Of a DNA stretch of 64,000 bases, positions 44,930 to 53,802 are shown in pieces. Under the pieces are notes generated by a model that saw nothing but the letters and a program-made list of their open reading frames with translations, had not been told where the DNA came from and made no database searches. Location of the stretch: positions 124,001 through 188,000 of the forward strand of contig CAJXPB010000002.1 in NCBI GenBank assembly GCA_913057905.1. Reading direction: 5' to 3'. This DNA comes from an uncultured Pseudomonadota bacterium (GTDB lineage: Bacteria > Myxococcota_A > Bradymonadia > Bradymonadales > Bradymonadaceae). The number at the start of each line of letters is the position of its first letter. Positions within the stretch are counted from its first letter, which is position 1. The position numbers and the translations under genes were made by a program.

Positions 44930-46618
44930 CTACGACACAAACTGGCCCTTCTGGATTCGATGGACCGTTTTGGGATTCAGCCCGGAGGGGATCCGGTGGC
45001 CCACATACAGTATCGACAGGTCGTAGTTGTCCTCGATCCGCTCGAAGATCCGCTGGCACAATTCGTCTTCCAGATCCGCGGCCAACTGATCGACTACCAG
45101 CACGTCCGGATCTCGAAGAAGCGCCCGCGCCAGAGCCACACGCTTTCTCTGGCCGCCCGAGAGCTTGCTGCCGCCCTCGCCGACGTCGAACTCCAGCCCG
45201 TCGGCGTGCCCCTCCACAATCTCATCGACCGCGCTGGTGTGACATGCCCGCTCGATCGCGTCGTCGGAGGGCACCTCCGCAAGCCCAAAGAGGATGTTAT
45301 CGCGGATGGTGCCGTGAAACAGCGCCACCTCTTGACCGACCGTGCCGACCCGCGAGCGCCACTGTTTGACTGCCAGCTCCGGCAGCGGCACGCCGCCGGC
45401 ACGCACTTCGCCCTCGTCCGGGTCGATCAACCGAGGGAGCAGCCGCGCCGTCGTACTCTTGCCCGCTCCCGAAGGCCCGGTGAGCGCGATCCGATCCTGC
45501 GGCTCGATCGCCATCGACACCCCATCGACCGCGGGATCATCGTCCTCACCGAATCGAACGGTCACGTCGTCGTACTCGATCCGTGGGACGCCCTGGTCCA
45601 GCTCGACCGGGTCGTCGGCCTTCGGCAAATGAGCATCGGCCTCGAACAGCGCATCCAGTCGCTCCTGTGCGACCTGCGCGCGATACCAGCCAAAGACGAT
45701 ACTCGGCGCCTTGCGCACCGGACCCAGGCTTCGCGACACGTAAAAAACAAAGGCCACCAGCGTGCCCAAGGTCAGCGTGTCGTTCATGACCATCTGGCCG
45801 CCCACGCCCAGGCACAGCAGCACCACGATCGCCACCGAGAAGTTCACCAGCGGCAATAGCTGCGATTGATACCTGGTGTGCTCCAGCTCGGCGGCCTTTA
45901 ACTTTCGTCCCGCCTCATCGATGCGATCTTCGAACCACGACTCGGCCCCGTAGACCTTGACCGACTCGATGTTCGACATCGACTCCAAAAGCGCCGAATA
46001 GACCTTTCCCCGCTGCTCGGCACTCTCCCTCGACAGCGGCCGGACCTTGTCGTGAAACACCCACGCCGTCAGCGCCAAGGCCGGCAGCGCGATAAACGCC
46101 AACAACGTCAGTTTAGGCGCCATGACCACTAGGATCACCGCCGTCGCCAGCACACCGACGGCAAAGTCGACCACCGACGGAAGGACCCCCGTATACAATT
46201 GTTTGAGAGAATACGTATCGAACTGAGCCCGCGCGACGTGGTCTCCCACATCGCCGGACTGATGGTACCCCAACGCATAATCCTGCAGGGTCTCAAAGAC
46301 CCGATTGCGCGTCTCGAGCCAAAACTCCTCCCCCATCTTGGCCGCCCGCCACTTGCCCCAAAACTGTGTCACCGACGCCCCGGCATAAGCCGCCACCCCG
46401 ATACCCACATACGGCCAAAGCAAATCCGGCCGACCCGCCCGGATGACGTCGTCGACCACCAACTTGGTGATGTAGGGGGATACGAGGCCTAGGAGGGAGG
46501 CCGCTGCCAACGTAAGAATCGAGAACAGGAGCCTGCGAAAAATTCCACCGGGGAGCTCGGATCTGGTCAGCGCGTCCTTAGAAATGGGATCTAGCTCGTC
46601 GCGAAGACCAATACCCAC
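44930..46618 (-). CDS. ABC transporter (permease-ATPase), lasso peptide exporter candidate
   Basis: 562 residues, half transporter: six membrane helices (about 28-300) and an ATPase domain with Walker A GPSGAGKS (381-388), Q loop GQEVALF (428-434), signature LSGGQ (486-490), Walker B VLVVD (506-510) and H loop GHR (540-542). The residue after Walker B, normally the catalytic Glu, is Gln511 (VVDQLAADLE). Lasso D proteins of this type export the peptide and confer self-immunity. GTG start 7 bp after the precursor stop. Confidence 0.88.
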   Translation of the reverse strand: MGIGLRDELDPISKDALTRSELPGGIFRRLLFSILTLAAASLLGLVSPYITKLVVDDVIRAGRPDLLWPYVGIGVAAYAGASVTQFWGKWRAAKMGEEFWLETRNRVFETLQDYALGYHQSGDVGDHVARAQFDTYSLKQLYTGVLPSVVDFAVGVLATAVILVVMAPKLTLLAFIALPALALTAWVFHDKVRPLSRESAEQRGKVYSALLESMSNIESVKVYGAESWFEDRIDEAGRKLKAAELEHTRYQSQLLPLVNFSVAIVVLLCLGVGGQMVMNDTLTLGTLVAFVFYVSRSLGPVRKAPSIVFGWYRAQVAQERLDALFEADAHLPKADDPVELDQGVPRIEYDDVTVRFGEDDDPAVDGVSMAIEPQDRIALTGPSGAGKSTTARLLPRLIDPDEGEVRAGGVPLPELAVKQWRSRVGTVGQEVALFHGTIRDNILFGLAEVPSDDAIERACHTSAVDEIVEGHADGLEFDVGEGGSKLSGGQRKRVALARALLRDPDVLVVDQLAADLEDELCQRIFERIEDNYDLSILYVGHRIPSGLNPKTVHRIQKGQFVS

Positions 46619-46625
46619 ACCTTAT

Positions 46626-46799
46626 TCAAGAGCCGTTAAGAGTATCGCCCACACTGCCAGGCTGACCTGAAATAAGACTGCTGAGATCTCCATCAACGTT
46701 CAACGAAGGTGCTGCATAATTGCGTTTCCCGCACACGGGAGTATCGTTCAAATCTAGCTTTCCGCGTTCAGTCCTTTTTTCGCTAGTAGAGGACTTCAT
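46626..46799 (-). CDS. Lasso peptide precursor (57 residues)
   Basis: A short gene between cyclase and exporter. AGGAG lies 6 bases before the ATG (46799). The leader (1-44) carries the RRE recognition motif Y28-x2-P31-x-L33, then the conserved spacing to Gly37 and to Leu42 at -3; this matches the lasso leader pattern YxxPxLxxxG. The predicted core is GQPGSVGDTLNGS (45-57): Gly at position 1 and Asp at position 8 give an 8-residue macrolactam, with tail TLNGS. Position -2 is Ile instead of the usual Thr. The last residue is Ser, the site that lasso kinases modify. Context and motif make the call strong; product unproven. Confidence 0.87.
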   Translation of the reverse strand: MKSSTSEKRTERGKLDLNDTPVCGKRNYAAPSLNVDGDLSSLISGQPGSVGDTLNGS

Positions 46800-46805
46800 G
46801 CTCTT

Positions 46806-46810
46806 CTCCT
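46806..46810 (-). promoter_or_regulatory. Ribosome-binding site of lasso precursor
   Basis: AGGAG on the minus strand, 6 bases before the ATG at 46799. It is the best Shine-Dalgarno of the cluster, while the cyclase gene just upstream has none that is obvious; this fits high expression of the precursor. Confidence 0.75.
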
Positions 46811-46859
46811 ATTTCAGTCTCAGATTAGCAAGGAAACGTGACAAACGCGCAAATTCGAC

Positions 46860-48737
46860 TCATGTTCGAATTCTTTCATCCCGCTGGCAAGCGTACAGCC
46901 AATTCACAGTCGCGACAACCTGCCACACCGAGTAAATGCCCAGTTGAAACGACAGATCGGCCGCAGACGCATCCGCCGCCATTTCGAGTGACCTGAGTGA
47001 ACTGTCGAATGCCTGCCTGTCCAGAAACTTATCAGACAACAGATTCATCTCTTCACCTACCCCTTCGCGAAAAGCACCAATCCCAGAGATAATTCCGGAA
47101 TTTACAAGGGGGTGGTAGTTCGTATGATCGGCGCTGTTCAGTATTTCGTCGGGAACTAGCCCCGCTACTGCCCTTCTCAAGATGGCTTTCTGCAGCCCTC
47201 GGCACTCTAGATCTCCCTCGGAAATCTCACTTGAAAGATTCCATACTTCAGGGTCTAGGTAAGGCATCAAAAATGTGGCGCCGTATCGCCTGGCGCGCTT
47301 TGCCATGCTTAAATAGAATTTTTCTACTGACCACTGCTGATTCTCTTCGAATAGTTTCTCGATCCGACCCTGAGTACCAAGTTCGCCAGTCTCGTACGCC
47401 GCTTGCGAATGCCGATTACGTCTCCGAACCCATGCCTCGTTGTTGACCCATGGTCGAGACAGCCGATGGGGTATGCTCTGAGTGTAGTTCAAAAACAACC
47501 CTTCCCTTCCAATGATTGAAGCGCCCTGGAATAACAGTTGGAATGCCAAGTTATTCATCCGCTGAAACTGGCTGCTGCGAAAGAGCACTTCAAGCATCTT
47601 CCTCAAGACCCCCCTCCAAATTGAATCACTCCGGTTTGGACGCTTCTCGAATAGACGATCTGCGCCAACCCCTAAGAACACACCATCGCATTGATGGAAC
47701 TCCTGCATCTCTGGCGCAAAAAGGTCCCACCAGAATTCATCCACCAAGTACCTTGGTCCCCACGCGACGGTACGGCTCTTTACCATCGGGTCAGGCAAGG
47801 CCGCGCTGATATCCACTTCAGCATGACAAGAACCAAGGTGATCGACTGCCAATCTAATCCAGTGGGACTCATCCGCTTCGGGGAAATCCTTGCACACCAT
47901 CGAGCCCGTTCGTATCGAGCTTTCGCAAGACAGAGCCATCTCCGAATGTATCGCAGCCAGAGACGTCGAATCGAGACCCCCGCTGAGCGAATGCCATCCC
48001 GAAAAGCTCTGATACTGCTCAACCGATTCCTTCAGCCGATGGAGAAGCTCTTTCGGAGTTGCACTGTTGCCATCCGACGAAGAGGGTTTCCAATACCGAC
48101 GACGTTCGAACGCAAGAGCTGGGCAATCGACTGAAACGCATTCAGACGGTCGGATTCGTTGGAAATTTTCGAAGAAGTAACTTGTGTTCGCAGAGATTCC
48201 AGAGGCGATATTCTCAAGCAATAGCTCGTAATCTACGGAAACCTTGCCGGATGATTCAGTCAACAATCGATTTGGATCCGACCCGATGAAGAGCTCACCA
48301 GACTCTCGATGTATGAATAACGGTATCTGACCAAAGTAATCGCGAAAGATCTCAAGATTCCGGTTGGCATGATTCCAAACGACGCCACTCAAAGGTCCTC
48401 GTCGAGCACCTAAAACCTGATCGAGTCGTTTCGGCCTAGATCTAACCAGCTCGGTCAAGACCGGAAAACTGTCTTCCGCTACGAGAGCGCCGGAATTCGA
48501 TCCACCCTGGGGATTTCCGACAACCAATGCGAAATCATTGCCGTTTTGCGTGAAACCGACAGGCCATGGTGATTCTCCATCATATAGTCTGACGGATATT
48601 CGCTGACCTTCCGATATCGAAATATTGAGCAGTTCGCGTGAGTCCTCATCGGTTCCGATGCCCCACTGTCGACATTGTTTAGGACGATTTTTGTTTGAGC
48701 GACGGTTACTATAATGTACTATGAAGTCGTGAGTCAT
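46860..48737 (-). CDS. Lasso macrolactam synthetase (asparagine-synthase-like cyclase)
   Basis: 625 residues. The N-terminal half is a glutaminase-like domain without a Cys nucleophile; the C-terminal half is an ATP-pyrophosphatase of the AsnB fold with PP-loop SGGLDS (252-257), the DESHW region and GVGADRLF near 355. Such proteins adenylate the Asp/Glu side chain of the core and close the ring. GC content (about 48% in sampled lines) is far below that of the exporter and B2 genes (about 70-75%), suggesting separate acquisition with the precursor. No good Shine-Dalgarno at the ATG. Confidence 0.87.
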   Translation of the reverse strand: MTHDFIVHYSNRRSNKNRPKQCRQWGIGTDEDSRELLNISISEGQRISVRLYDGESPWPVGFTQNGNDFALVVGNPQGGSNSGALVAEDSFPVLTELVRSRPKRLDQVLGARRGPLSGVVWNHANRNLEIFRDYFGQIPLFIHRESGELFIGSDPNRLLTESSGKVSVDYELLLENIASGISANTSYFFENFQRIRPSECVSVDCPALAFERRRYWKPSSSDGNSATPKELLHRLKESVEQYQSFSGWHSLSGGLDSTSLAAIHSEMALSCESSIRTGSMVCKDFPEADESHWIRLAVDHLGSCHAEVDISAALPDPMVKSRTVAWGPRYLVDEFWWDLFAPEMQEFHQCDGVFLGVGADRLFEKRPNRSDSIWRGVLRKMLEVLFRSSQFQRMNNLAFQLLFQGASIIGREGLFLNYTQSIPHRLSRPWVNNEAWVRRRNRHSQAAYETGELGTQGRIEKLFEENQQWSVEKFYLSMAKRARRYGATFLMPYLDPEVWNLSSEISEGDLECRGLQKAILRRAVAGLVPDEILNSADHTNYHPLVNSGIISGIGAFREGVGEEMNLLSDKFLDRQAFDSSLRSLEMAADASAADLSFQLGIYSVWQVVATVNWLYACQRDERIRT

Positions 48738-48909
48738 CGATTCGTGAGTTTGTTGGAGAATTTAGTGCCGGTAAGGCACTCGTGCAGGTTCCTAGAGCTT
48801 AGAGTGGCCAAGCAATTTCGGGTCCACACCGGGCTGTAACGCTAGTTGGTTCAACTGCATTTCGGCATACATCGGCGCCGGAAACTCTCAGACAAGGGTT
48901 AGAGTCAGC
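48738..48909. promoter_or_regulatory. Divergent regulatory region of cyclase and FG-GAP protein genes
   Basis: 172 bp between two divergent genes. It contains the inverted repeat AGTGCC-N5-GGCACT (48764-48780), which could be an operator or leader hairpin on the cyclase side. Clear -10/-35 boxes could not be assigned. Confidence 0.4.
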
Positions 48910-51900
48910 ATGAATAACTTGATGTTCATAAAAGACAAAATTTTCGAGAAGCGTCCTAGGCGGAGACTTCTTGCGGCCACTGTTACCGTCGCAATGGGTG
49001 TTTTCGCAATTTCGTGCTCTTCGGACCCGAAGTCTGATGCGGCCGAACACGCTCCTTCTGCAGAAAGGACGACTCATTTACAAAAAGCGGACGGGGCCAG
49101 ATCTGATCAAGAAGACGACAATGGTGGCTATACCGATCCGGCTGAAGCGCCCAACGATAACCACATCTTGTCGTCGAATCTCACCCAAACAAGAGGGTTC
49201 GACTCTCGACATGGGGAAAATGAGTTTAGTGCCACTATCATTGGGCTGGGAGATGTCACGGTGAGGTCCGATGGGTCGACAACAGTTACACCAACCCCCC
49301 TTTATGATCCCTCAAGCGGGATGGACTCCAGCGAAAACTGGAAATTCTCTACGAAATTGGCCACTGTCGCAGCCTCCGGAATTAGTGGAGAAACACAACT
49401 GCTCGATATTGATAGACCAGCCGATACTTTCGTTGCACCGGATGGATCGCTAACTCTTTCTTACGCCGAAGGGCTTTCCGTCCACTACAGGAACTTCGGC
49501 ACCTCACTAAAACAGGCCATTACGATCTCTGAGCGCTTCTCCGATTCGAAGGATATCAGATTGCGGTGGGATATCCATCAATCGATGGAAGCCAAAATTC
49601 GTCCAAACGGCGGCGCGACCATTCGGTCTAATGAGACTGACAGAATAATTCTTGAGTGGACCCCTCTTAGGGTATTTGACTCAAACGGTGACGAAGTTGC
49701 CGCGAAGATGAAGATAGAGTCTGAGCACCTTGTGTACTCTATAGATAGCCGCGAGGCCGATTTTCCAATTAAGATCGACCCGCTCGCTCAGAATCCGAGC
49801 TTCCAAGACTCCGGGAGTCAAGCATCATCTCTTTTCGGGCAAAATGTTGCCTCCGCGGGCGACGTAGACGGTTACGAAGATCTGCTCGTCAGCCAAACCG
49901 GTTTTGACGACGGCGCAACAAGTAGTGTTGGAAAGGCTTACTTGTTTTTGGGTTCATCGTCGGGCACGGCGTCCACTGCGAGCTGGACTACTAAAGGCAC
50001 TACCCTTGAAGAATTTTACGGGATTGGCACCGGGATAGGGGATATCGACGGGGACGGAAACGACGATTCAGTCATTTCTGGATTCCGATGGATTTCCGGA
50101 AACCAAGATTTAGGTCAAGTCAAACTCTTCCTCGGCGGAGCCACGGCTACGGGCCTCAATACCTCTGCTGCAGAGACCATCTCAGGATCACAGAGCGATC
50201 AGTTCTTCGGCAGATCAGTCGCGGGAGGGGACTTCAATTGCGACGGCACGCCTGACGTGGCAGTGGGTTCACCAGGCTACGATGGTTCAGCAGGTGGTGG
50301 CTCCGGCAAAATTGAAATTTTCTTCGGAAACACCTCTTCTCCCTATTTACCAAATTCGGCATCTTGGACCTACGAGAGCTCGAAAGCCGGAGCGAATCTT
50401 GGCCAAGACATCGAGAATGCAGGTGATGTGAATAATGATGGATGCGATGATCTCATTGCAGGCGGTGGACAGTATCCCAACAGCTCTGGCACGCCATCTG
50501 GGATTGCGGTGCTTTTCTACGGGAGCAACTCCGGAATCTCTTCCACGCCTGACTGGTCGAGGGTGGGGCAAGCAAATTCGCAGTACGGTTTACGGATCTC
50601 CCCTGCGGGTGACGTGGACGGAGACGGTTTCGATGACATCGCGGTTGGCGCCCAAGGCGCCAACGCAGGAGATGGGCTCGTCGAGGTATTCTATGGCAGC
50701 ACTTCCGGGCCATCCTCTTCCCCGGACTGGTCAGACAGCGGCAGCAATGGAGCCAAACTTGGAAGTGGTTTGGCCAGTGGAGATGTCAACGGTGACGGAA
50801 CTCCCGACCTAGTTGTTGGAGCCACCGATGAAACTGAACCTTCCTCCGGAAGCCGATTCGGATCGGTCAGGCTTTATCTTACGGGGCCCGGCCCTTCTCC
50901 TTCCCTGTCGAGTTCTCCAAACTGGCAGGCCTACAGCAGTAACGTGTCTTCCCTATACGGATTCACAGTAGCCACGGTGCGGGGAAGTCAGACCGCAGGT
51001 GGAGAAGACGACATATTTGTCGGAGCTCCATTGCACAAGAATATGATGGGGCAATCGAGCGCTGGTAGTGTATTCGGATATCAGGGGCAACCCACCTGTT
51101 ACATCGGAGGTACTTACTACGCAGCTGGAGACACCAATCCAAACAATGCCTGTGAAGTCTGCACGCCGTCACAAAACAATACCTCTTGGTCAACGAAGTC
51201 AGTTGGAGCGACATGCGATGACGGAAATGCTTGCACAGAGAACACGACTTGCAATTCAAGTGGACAGTGCACTGGCAGCCAGGTCAACTGCGACGACGGG
51301 AATCCGTGCACTCAAAATCAGTGCGACCCCCAAATGGGATGTTCTTATCCCCCCGAGCCACAAGGAACGGCTTGTACTGATGACGGGAAAACCTGCACCA
51401 CAGACCAATGCGACGGAAACGGTGCCTGCACCCATTCGGTAACTAGTGGCTGCCTAATCGACGGCTCCTGTGTAAGCCAAGGTCAGTCGGATCCTTCAGC
51501 TCCGTGTCTTCAGTGTGTCCCGTCCCAGAGCACTACCAGCTATTCAGCGGTAAGCGCTGGCACCCCTTGCAATGACGGATCCTACTGCACTGTATCGGAC
51601 ACCTGCAACGCCTCGGGGCAATGTACGGGTTCGCCGCGAAACTGTGCTGATACAGTGGATCCCTCGATTGCCGCCTGCAACAATAGTTTCTCATGCGACG
51701 ATGTGCTGGATAAGTGCCGCTCATCACAACCCAAATCTGACGGTACGAGTTGCGACGATGGAAACGCATGTACCTCGATGGAGACATGTCAGTCAGGTGT
51801 TTGCCAAGCTGGTTCCACAGTCACGTGCTCCGACCCCGGAACCTGTCAATCCGCGTCCTGCAATCCTGATACCGGGACGTGCGAAACGACTAACGACCCA

Positions 51901-53067
51901 GACGGCTCGACTTGCGAAACTGGCGATGCGTGCACAACAGGCGCTTGTCAGTCCGGAAGTTGCATGACGCAAGGACCTGTCGACTGCGACGACATGAATC
52001 CATGCACCGCCGACTCGTGCGACAGTCAAACTGGTTGCCAGAACTCGGATGTCCCCGACGGCACAGAGATCGGCACGCCGTCATGCAACGACAACTTCAA
52101 CCTGTTGCAGTCGGCGACTTGCCAGGACGGCGAGCCGCAGGATCCGACGATTCAGGACTGCGGAAACTACAAGTGCTCAAGTGACCCGAACCCGAATTGT
52201 CCCACGGCCTGTACGGAGGATTCCGACTGCAAGGACGGCAGCTTCTGTACGGACGTGCCGGGATCGAACGATGGCGACCTGGAATGTGTGGGCAACCGGC
52301 CACCGACTGCGGATGCCGGGCCCGACCAGGGTGGCTACAGTAAGAACGAGCGCGTACGGCTGGATGGCACGCAAAGTAGCGACCCGGACAATGACATGCT
52401 GAGTTACACATGGTCGCTGGTCGATGCGAACTGCCCGGATGCCGGTGAATCGGCCGACCTGGCTGGGTTGCAACAGGCAATCAACGACCAAGACCAGTGG
52501 GACCCGACGGCGGCAAATCCGCAGTTCAGCGCTCCCGCGCCGGATTGCGAAAACGAGGAGCTGACGTTTGAGCTAGAAGTCTCGGATGGCACCTACACGG
52601 TGACCGACGAGGCAGTCGTCAGCTACGGCACGTGCAACAATCCGCCGAACGCGGTGGTCGCCGGTCAGCCGGCGACGGCCGAGTGGGGATCGAGCGTCAC
52701 GCTCGATGCCAGCAACTCGCAGCCCGGTTGCGGTTCTTCGCTCGAGTACTCCTGGAGCTACATGCCGCAGGAGCCGGAGCTGACTACGTCGGGGAGTGAA
52801 TCGCTGAGTGTGACGCTTCCGGACATCTGCCGGGAGGAGAGCACGACGTACACCTTCAACCTGACGGTCTTCGACGGTGTGCAAAACAGCGAGCCGTACG
52901 ACCGGGATCTGTTCGTGCCGGCCAACGGCCCCTGCGACGATGGCGGCGACGTCTCGGGCTCGGGCGGCTGTTCGTCGACCGGCAACAGCGGCGGACCCAT
53001 CGGCGGCCTGGCTGCCATGCTCTTCGCCGGCGGACTCGCCGCACTTCGACGGCGCCGACGCAACTAA
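48910..53067 (+). CDS. FG-GAP / Cys-rich / PKD surface protein with MYXO-CTERM-like tail
   Basis: 1385 residues. Signal peptide with lipobox-like AISC (Cys ~36). About residues 300-720 hold seven FG-GAP (integrin-like) repeats with Ca-binding loops: DVDGYEDLLV, DIDGDGNDDSV, DFNCDGTPDVAV, DVNNDGCDDLIAG, DVDGDGFDDIAVG, DVNGDGTPDLVVG. Residues ~730-1130 are Cys-rich repeats (CDDGNACT, CSGxGQCTG types). Two PKD-like domains follow. The end is GGCSS...GGLAAMLFAGGLAALRRRRR, a MYXO-CTERM sorting signal. GC is about 50% for most of the gene but about 65% in the last kilobase. Confidence 0.85.
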   Translation: MNNLMFIKDKIFEKRPRRRLLAATVTVAMGVFAISCSSDPKSDAAEHAPSAERTTHLQKADGARSDQEDDNGGYTDPAEAPNDNHILSSNLTQTRGFDSRHGENEFSATIIGLGDVTVRSDGSTTVTPTPLYDPSSGMDSSENWKFSTKLATVAASGISGETQLLDIDRPADTFVAPDGSLTLSYAEGLSVHYRNFGTSLKQAITISERFSDSKDIRLRWDIHQSMEAKIRPNGGATIRSNETDRIILEWTPLRVFDSNGDEVAAKMKIESEHLVYSIDSREADFPIKIDPLAQNPSFQDSGSQASSLFGQNVASAGDVDGYEDLLVSQTGFDDGATSSVGKAYLFLGSSSGTASTASWTTKGTTLEEFYGIGTGIGDIDGDGNDDSVISGFRWISGNQDLGQVKLFLGGATATGLNTSAAETISGSQSDQFFGRSVAGGDFNCDGTPDVAVGSPGYDGSAGGGSGKIEIFFGNTSSPYLPNSASWTYESSKAGANLGQDIENAGDVNNDGCDDLIAGGGQYPNSSGTPSGIAVLFYGSNSGISSTPDWSRVGQANSQYGLRISPAGDVDGDGFDDIAVGAQGANAGDGLVEVFYGSTSGPSSSPDWSDSGSNGAKLGSGLASGDVNGDGTPDLVVGATDETEPSSGSRFGSVRLYLTGPGPSPSLSSSPNWQAYSSNVSSLYGFTVATVRGSQTAGGEDDIFVGAPLHKNMMGQSSAGSVFGYQGQPTCYIGGTYYAAGDTNPNNACEVCTPSQNNTSWSTKSVGATCDDGNACTENTTCNSSGQCTGSQVNCDDGNPCTQNQCDPQMGCSYPPEPQGTACTDDGKTCTTDQCDGNGACTHSVTSGCLIDGSCVSQGQSDPSAPCLQCVPSQSTTSYSAVSAGTPCNDGSYCTVSDTCNASGQCTGSPRNCADTVDPSIAACNNSFSCDDVLDKCRSSQPKSDGTSCDDGNACTSMETCQSGVCQAGSTVTCSDPGTCQSASCNPDTGTCETTNDPDGSTCETGDACTTGACQSGSCMTQGPVDCDDMNPCTADSCDSQTGCQNSDVPDGTEIGTPSCNDNFNLLQSATCQDGEPQDPTIQDCGNYKCSSDPNPNCPTACTEDSDCKDGSFCTDVPGSNDGDLECVGNRPPTADAGPDQGGYSKNERVRLDGTQSSDPDNDMLSYTWSLVDANCPDAGESADLAGLQQAINDQDQWDPTAANPQFSAPAPDCENEELTFELEVSDGTYTVTDEAVVSYGTCNNPPNAVVAGQPATAEWGSSVTLDASNSQPGCGSSLEYSWSYMPQEPELTTSGSESLSVTLPDICREESTTYTFNLTVFDGVQNSEPYDRDLFVPANGPCDDGGDVSGSGGCSSTGNSGGPIGGLAAMLFAGGLAALRRRRRN

Positions 53068-53088
53068 CTCACACACCCACATTCGCCC

Positions 53089-53802
53089 ATGACCGACCAA
53101 CACTCCGAGGGCGACACCGGCGACGGTGTCGCCCTCGTCTCTTATGTGACTTCGGAAGAGGTGCCCAAAGATACGCCCTTCGGACGGGCGTGTCGCGGCA
53201 TCGGGGATAAGCCGCTGACCGCCGGACTTATCGGCGGGCTGGCGGTCGTCTCACTGGCAGCACTCCTAAAGCCCGGCGGCGTCGCCAACGCCCCGTGGGT
53301 CGCCGCGCAGCTCGCGGCGATCGTCGTGTTTGTCTGGGTCGTCCTCATCTACATGATCCGGGGGTTCTTCAGGGAACTCGGGATGACCGAGACCCACCGT
53401 ATGTACGAGATCACGCGGTTTGGGCCGGCCGATTCACCCTCGGCGCTCACCTGGACCCGGAACAACGAAGTTTTGAAGATCGTCGAAGTCCCGAAGACTC
53501 AGGTGTTTCACGAACCGGGGCTGGAGGTCGTCGATACCTCGAAGGTCTCCGGCGATGAGGTCGACGACTTCATCGAGGGCCGCGACCACAAAGAAGCCGC
53601 GGATGCAGATACGGTCGAACCGAACCAACCGGCCACCGTCTGGATCGTCGCCGGGGGTTCAGACGATCAGCAACTGGTGATCCAGACGCGGGTCACCGCC
53701 GACGAGGCCAAGAACTACGCCGAGGCCGACGCGGTGCCGGCCTCGGTCGATGAAGAGCTCCCAATCCACGTTGTCAGGGATTGGATTCAACAGATCGGCT
53801 AG
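53089..53802 (+). CDS. Hypothetical membrane protein
   Basis: 237 residues. Two hydrophobic segments (about 43-62 and 72-92: GLIGGLAVVSLAALL and AAQLAAIVVFVWVVLIYMI) are followed by a soluble domain of unknown family. The 5' end contains a perfect 13-bp hairpin (53107-53136), and neither the ATG nor a downstream GTG at 53146 has a good ribosome-binding site, so the start is uncertain. Same direction as the surface protein gene. Confidence 0.6.
   Translation: MTDQHSEGDTGDGVALVSYVTSEEVPKDTPFGRACRGIGDKPLTAGLIGGLAVVSLAALLKPGGVANAPWVAAQLAAIVVFVWVVLIYMIRGFFRELGMTETHRMYEITRFGPADSPSALTWTRNNEVLKIVEVPKTQVFHEPGLEVVDTSKVSGDEVDDFIEGRDHKEAADADTVEPNQPATVWIVAGGSDDQQLVIQTRVTADEAKNYAEADAVPASVDEELPIHVVRDWIQQIG
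53107..53136 (+). terminator. Terminator-like hairpin after the FG-GAP gene
   Basis: GAGGGCGACACCG and its exact complement, 13 bp with a GCGA tetraloop, 40 bases after the preceding stop codon, followed by TCTCTTATG. It would be an obvious terminator, but falls inside the predicted 5' end of the next gene. Confidence 0.55.

Noticed and set aside
44539-44940. Alternative lasso precursor in the frame overlapping the PqqD-like gene
   Set aside because: TTG start, no YxxPxL motif and no Gly-x6-Asp/Glu core; it is a frame-shifted reading of the PqqD-like gene.
48789-48869. A 26-codon ORF (MYAEMQLNQLALQPG...) upstream of the cyclase as precursor
   Set aside because: No leader motif and no acceptable core; the ORF at 46626-46799 fits all criteria.
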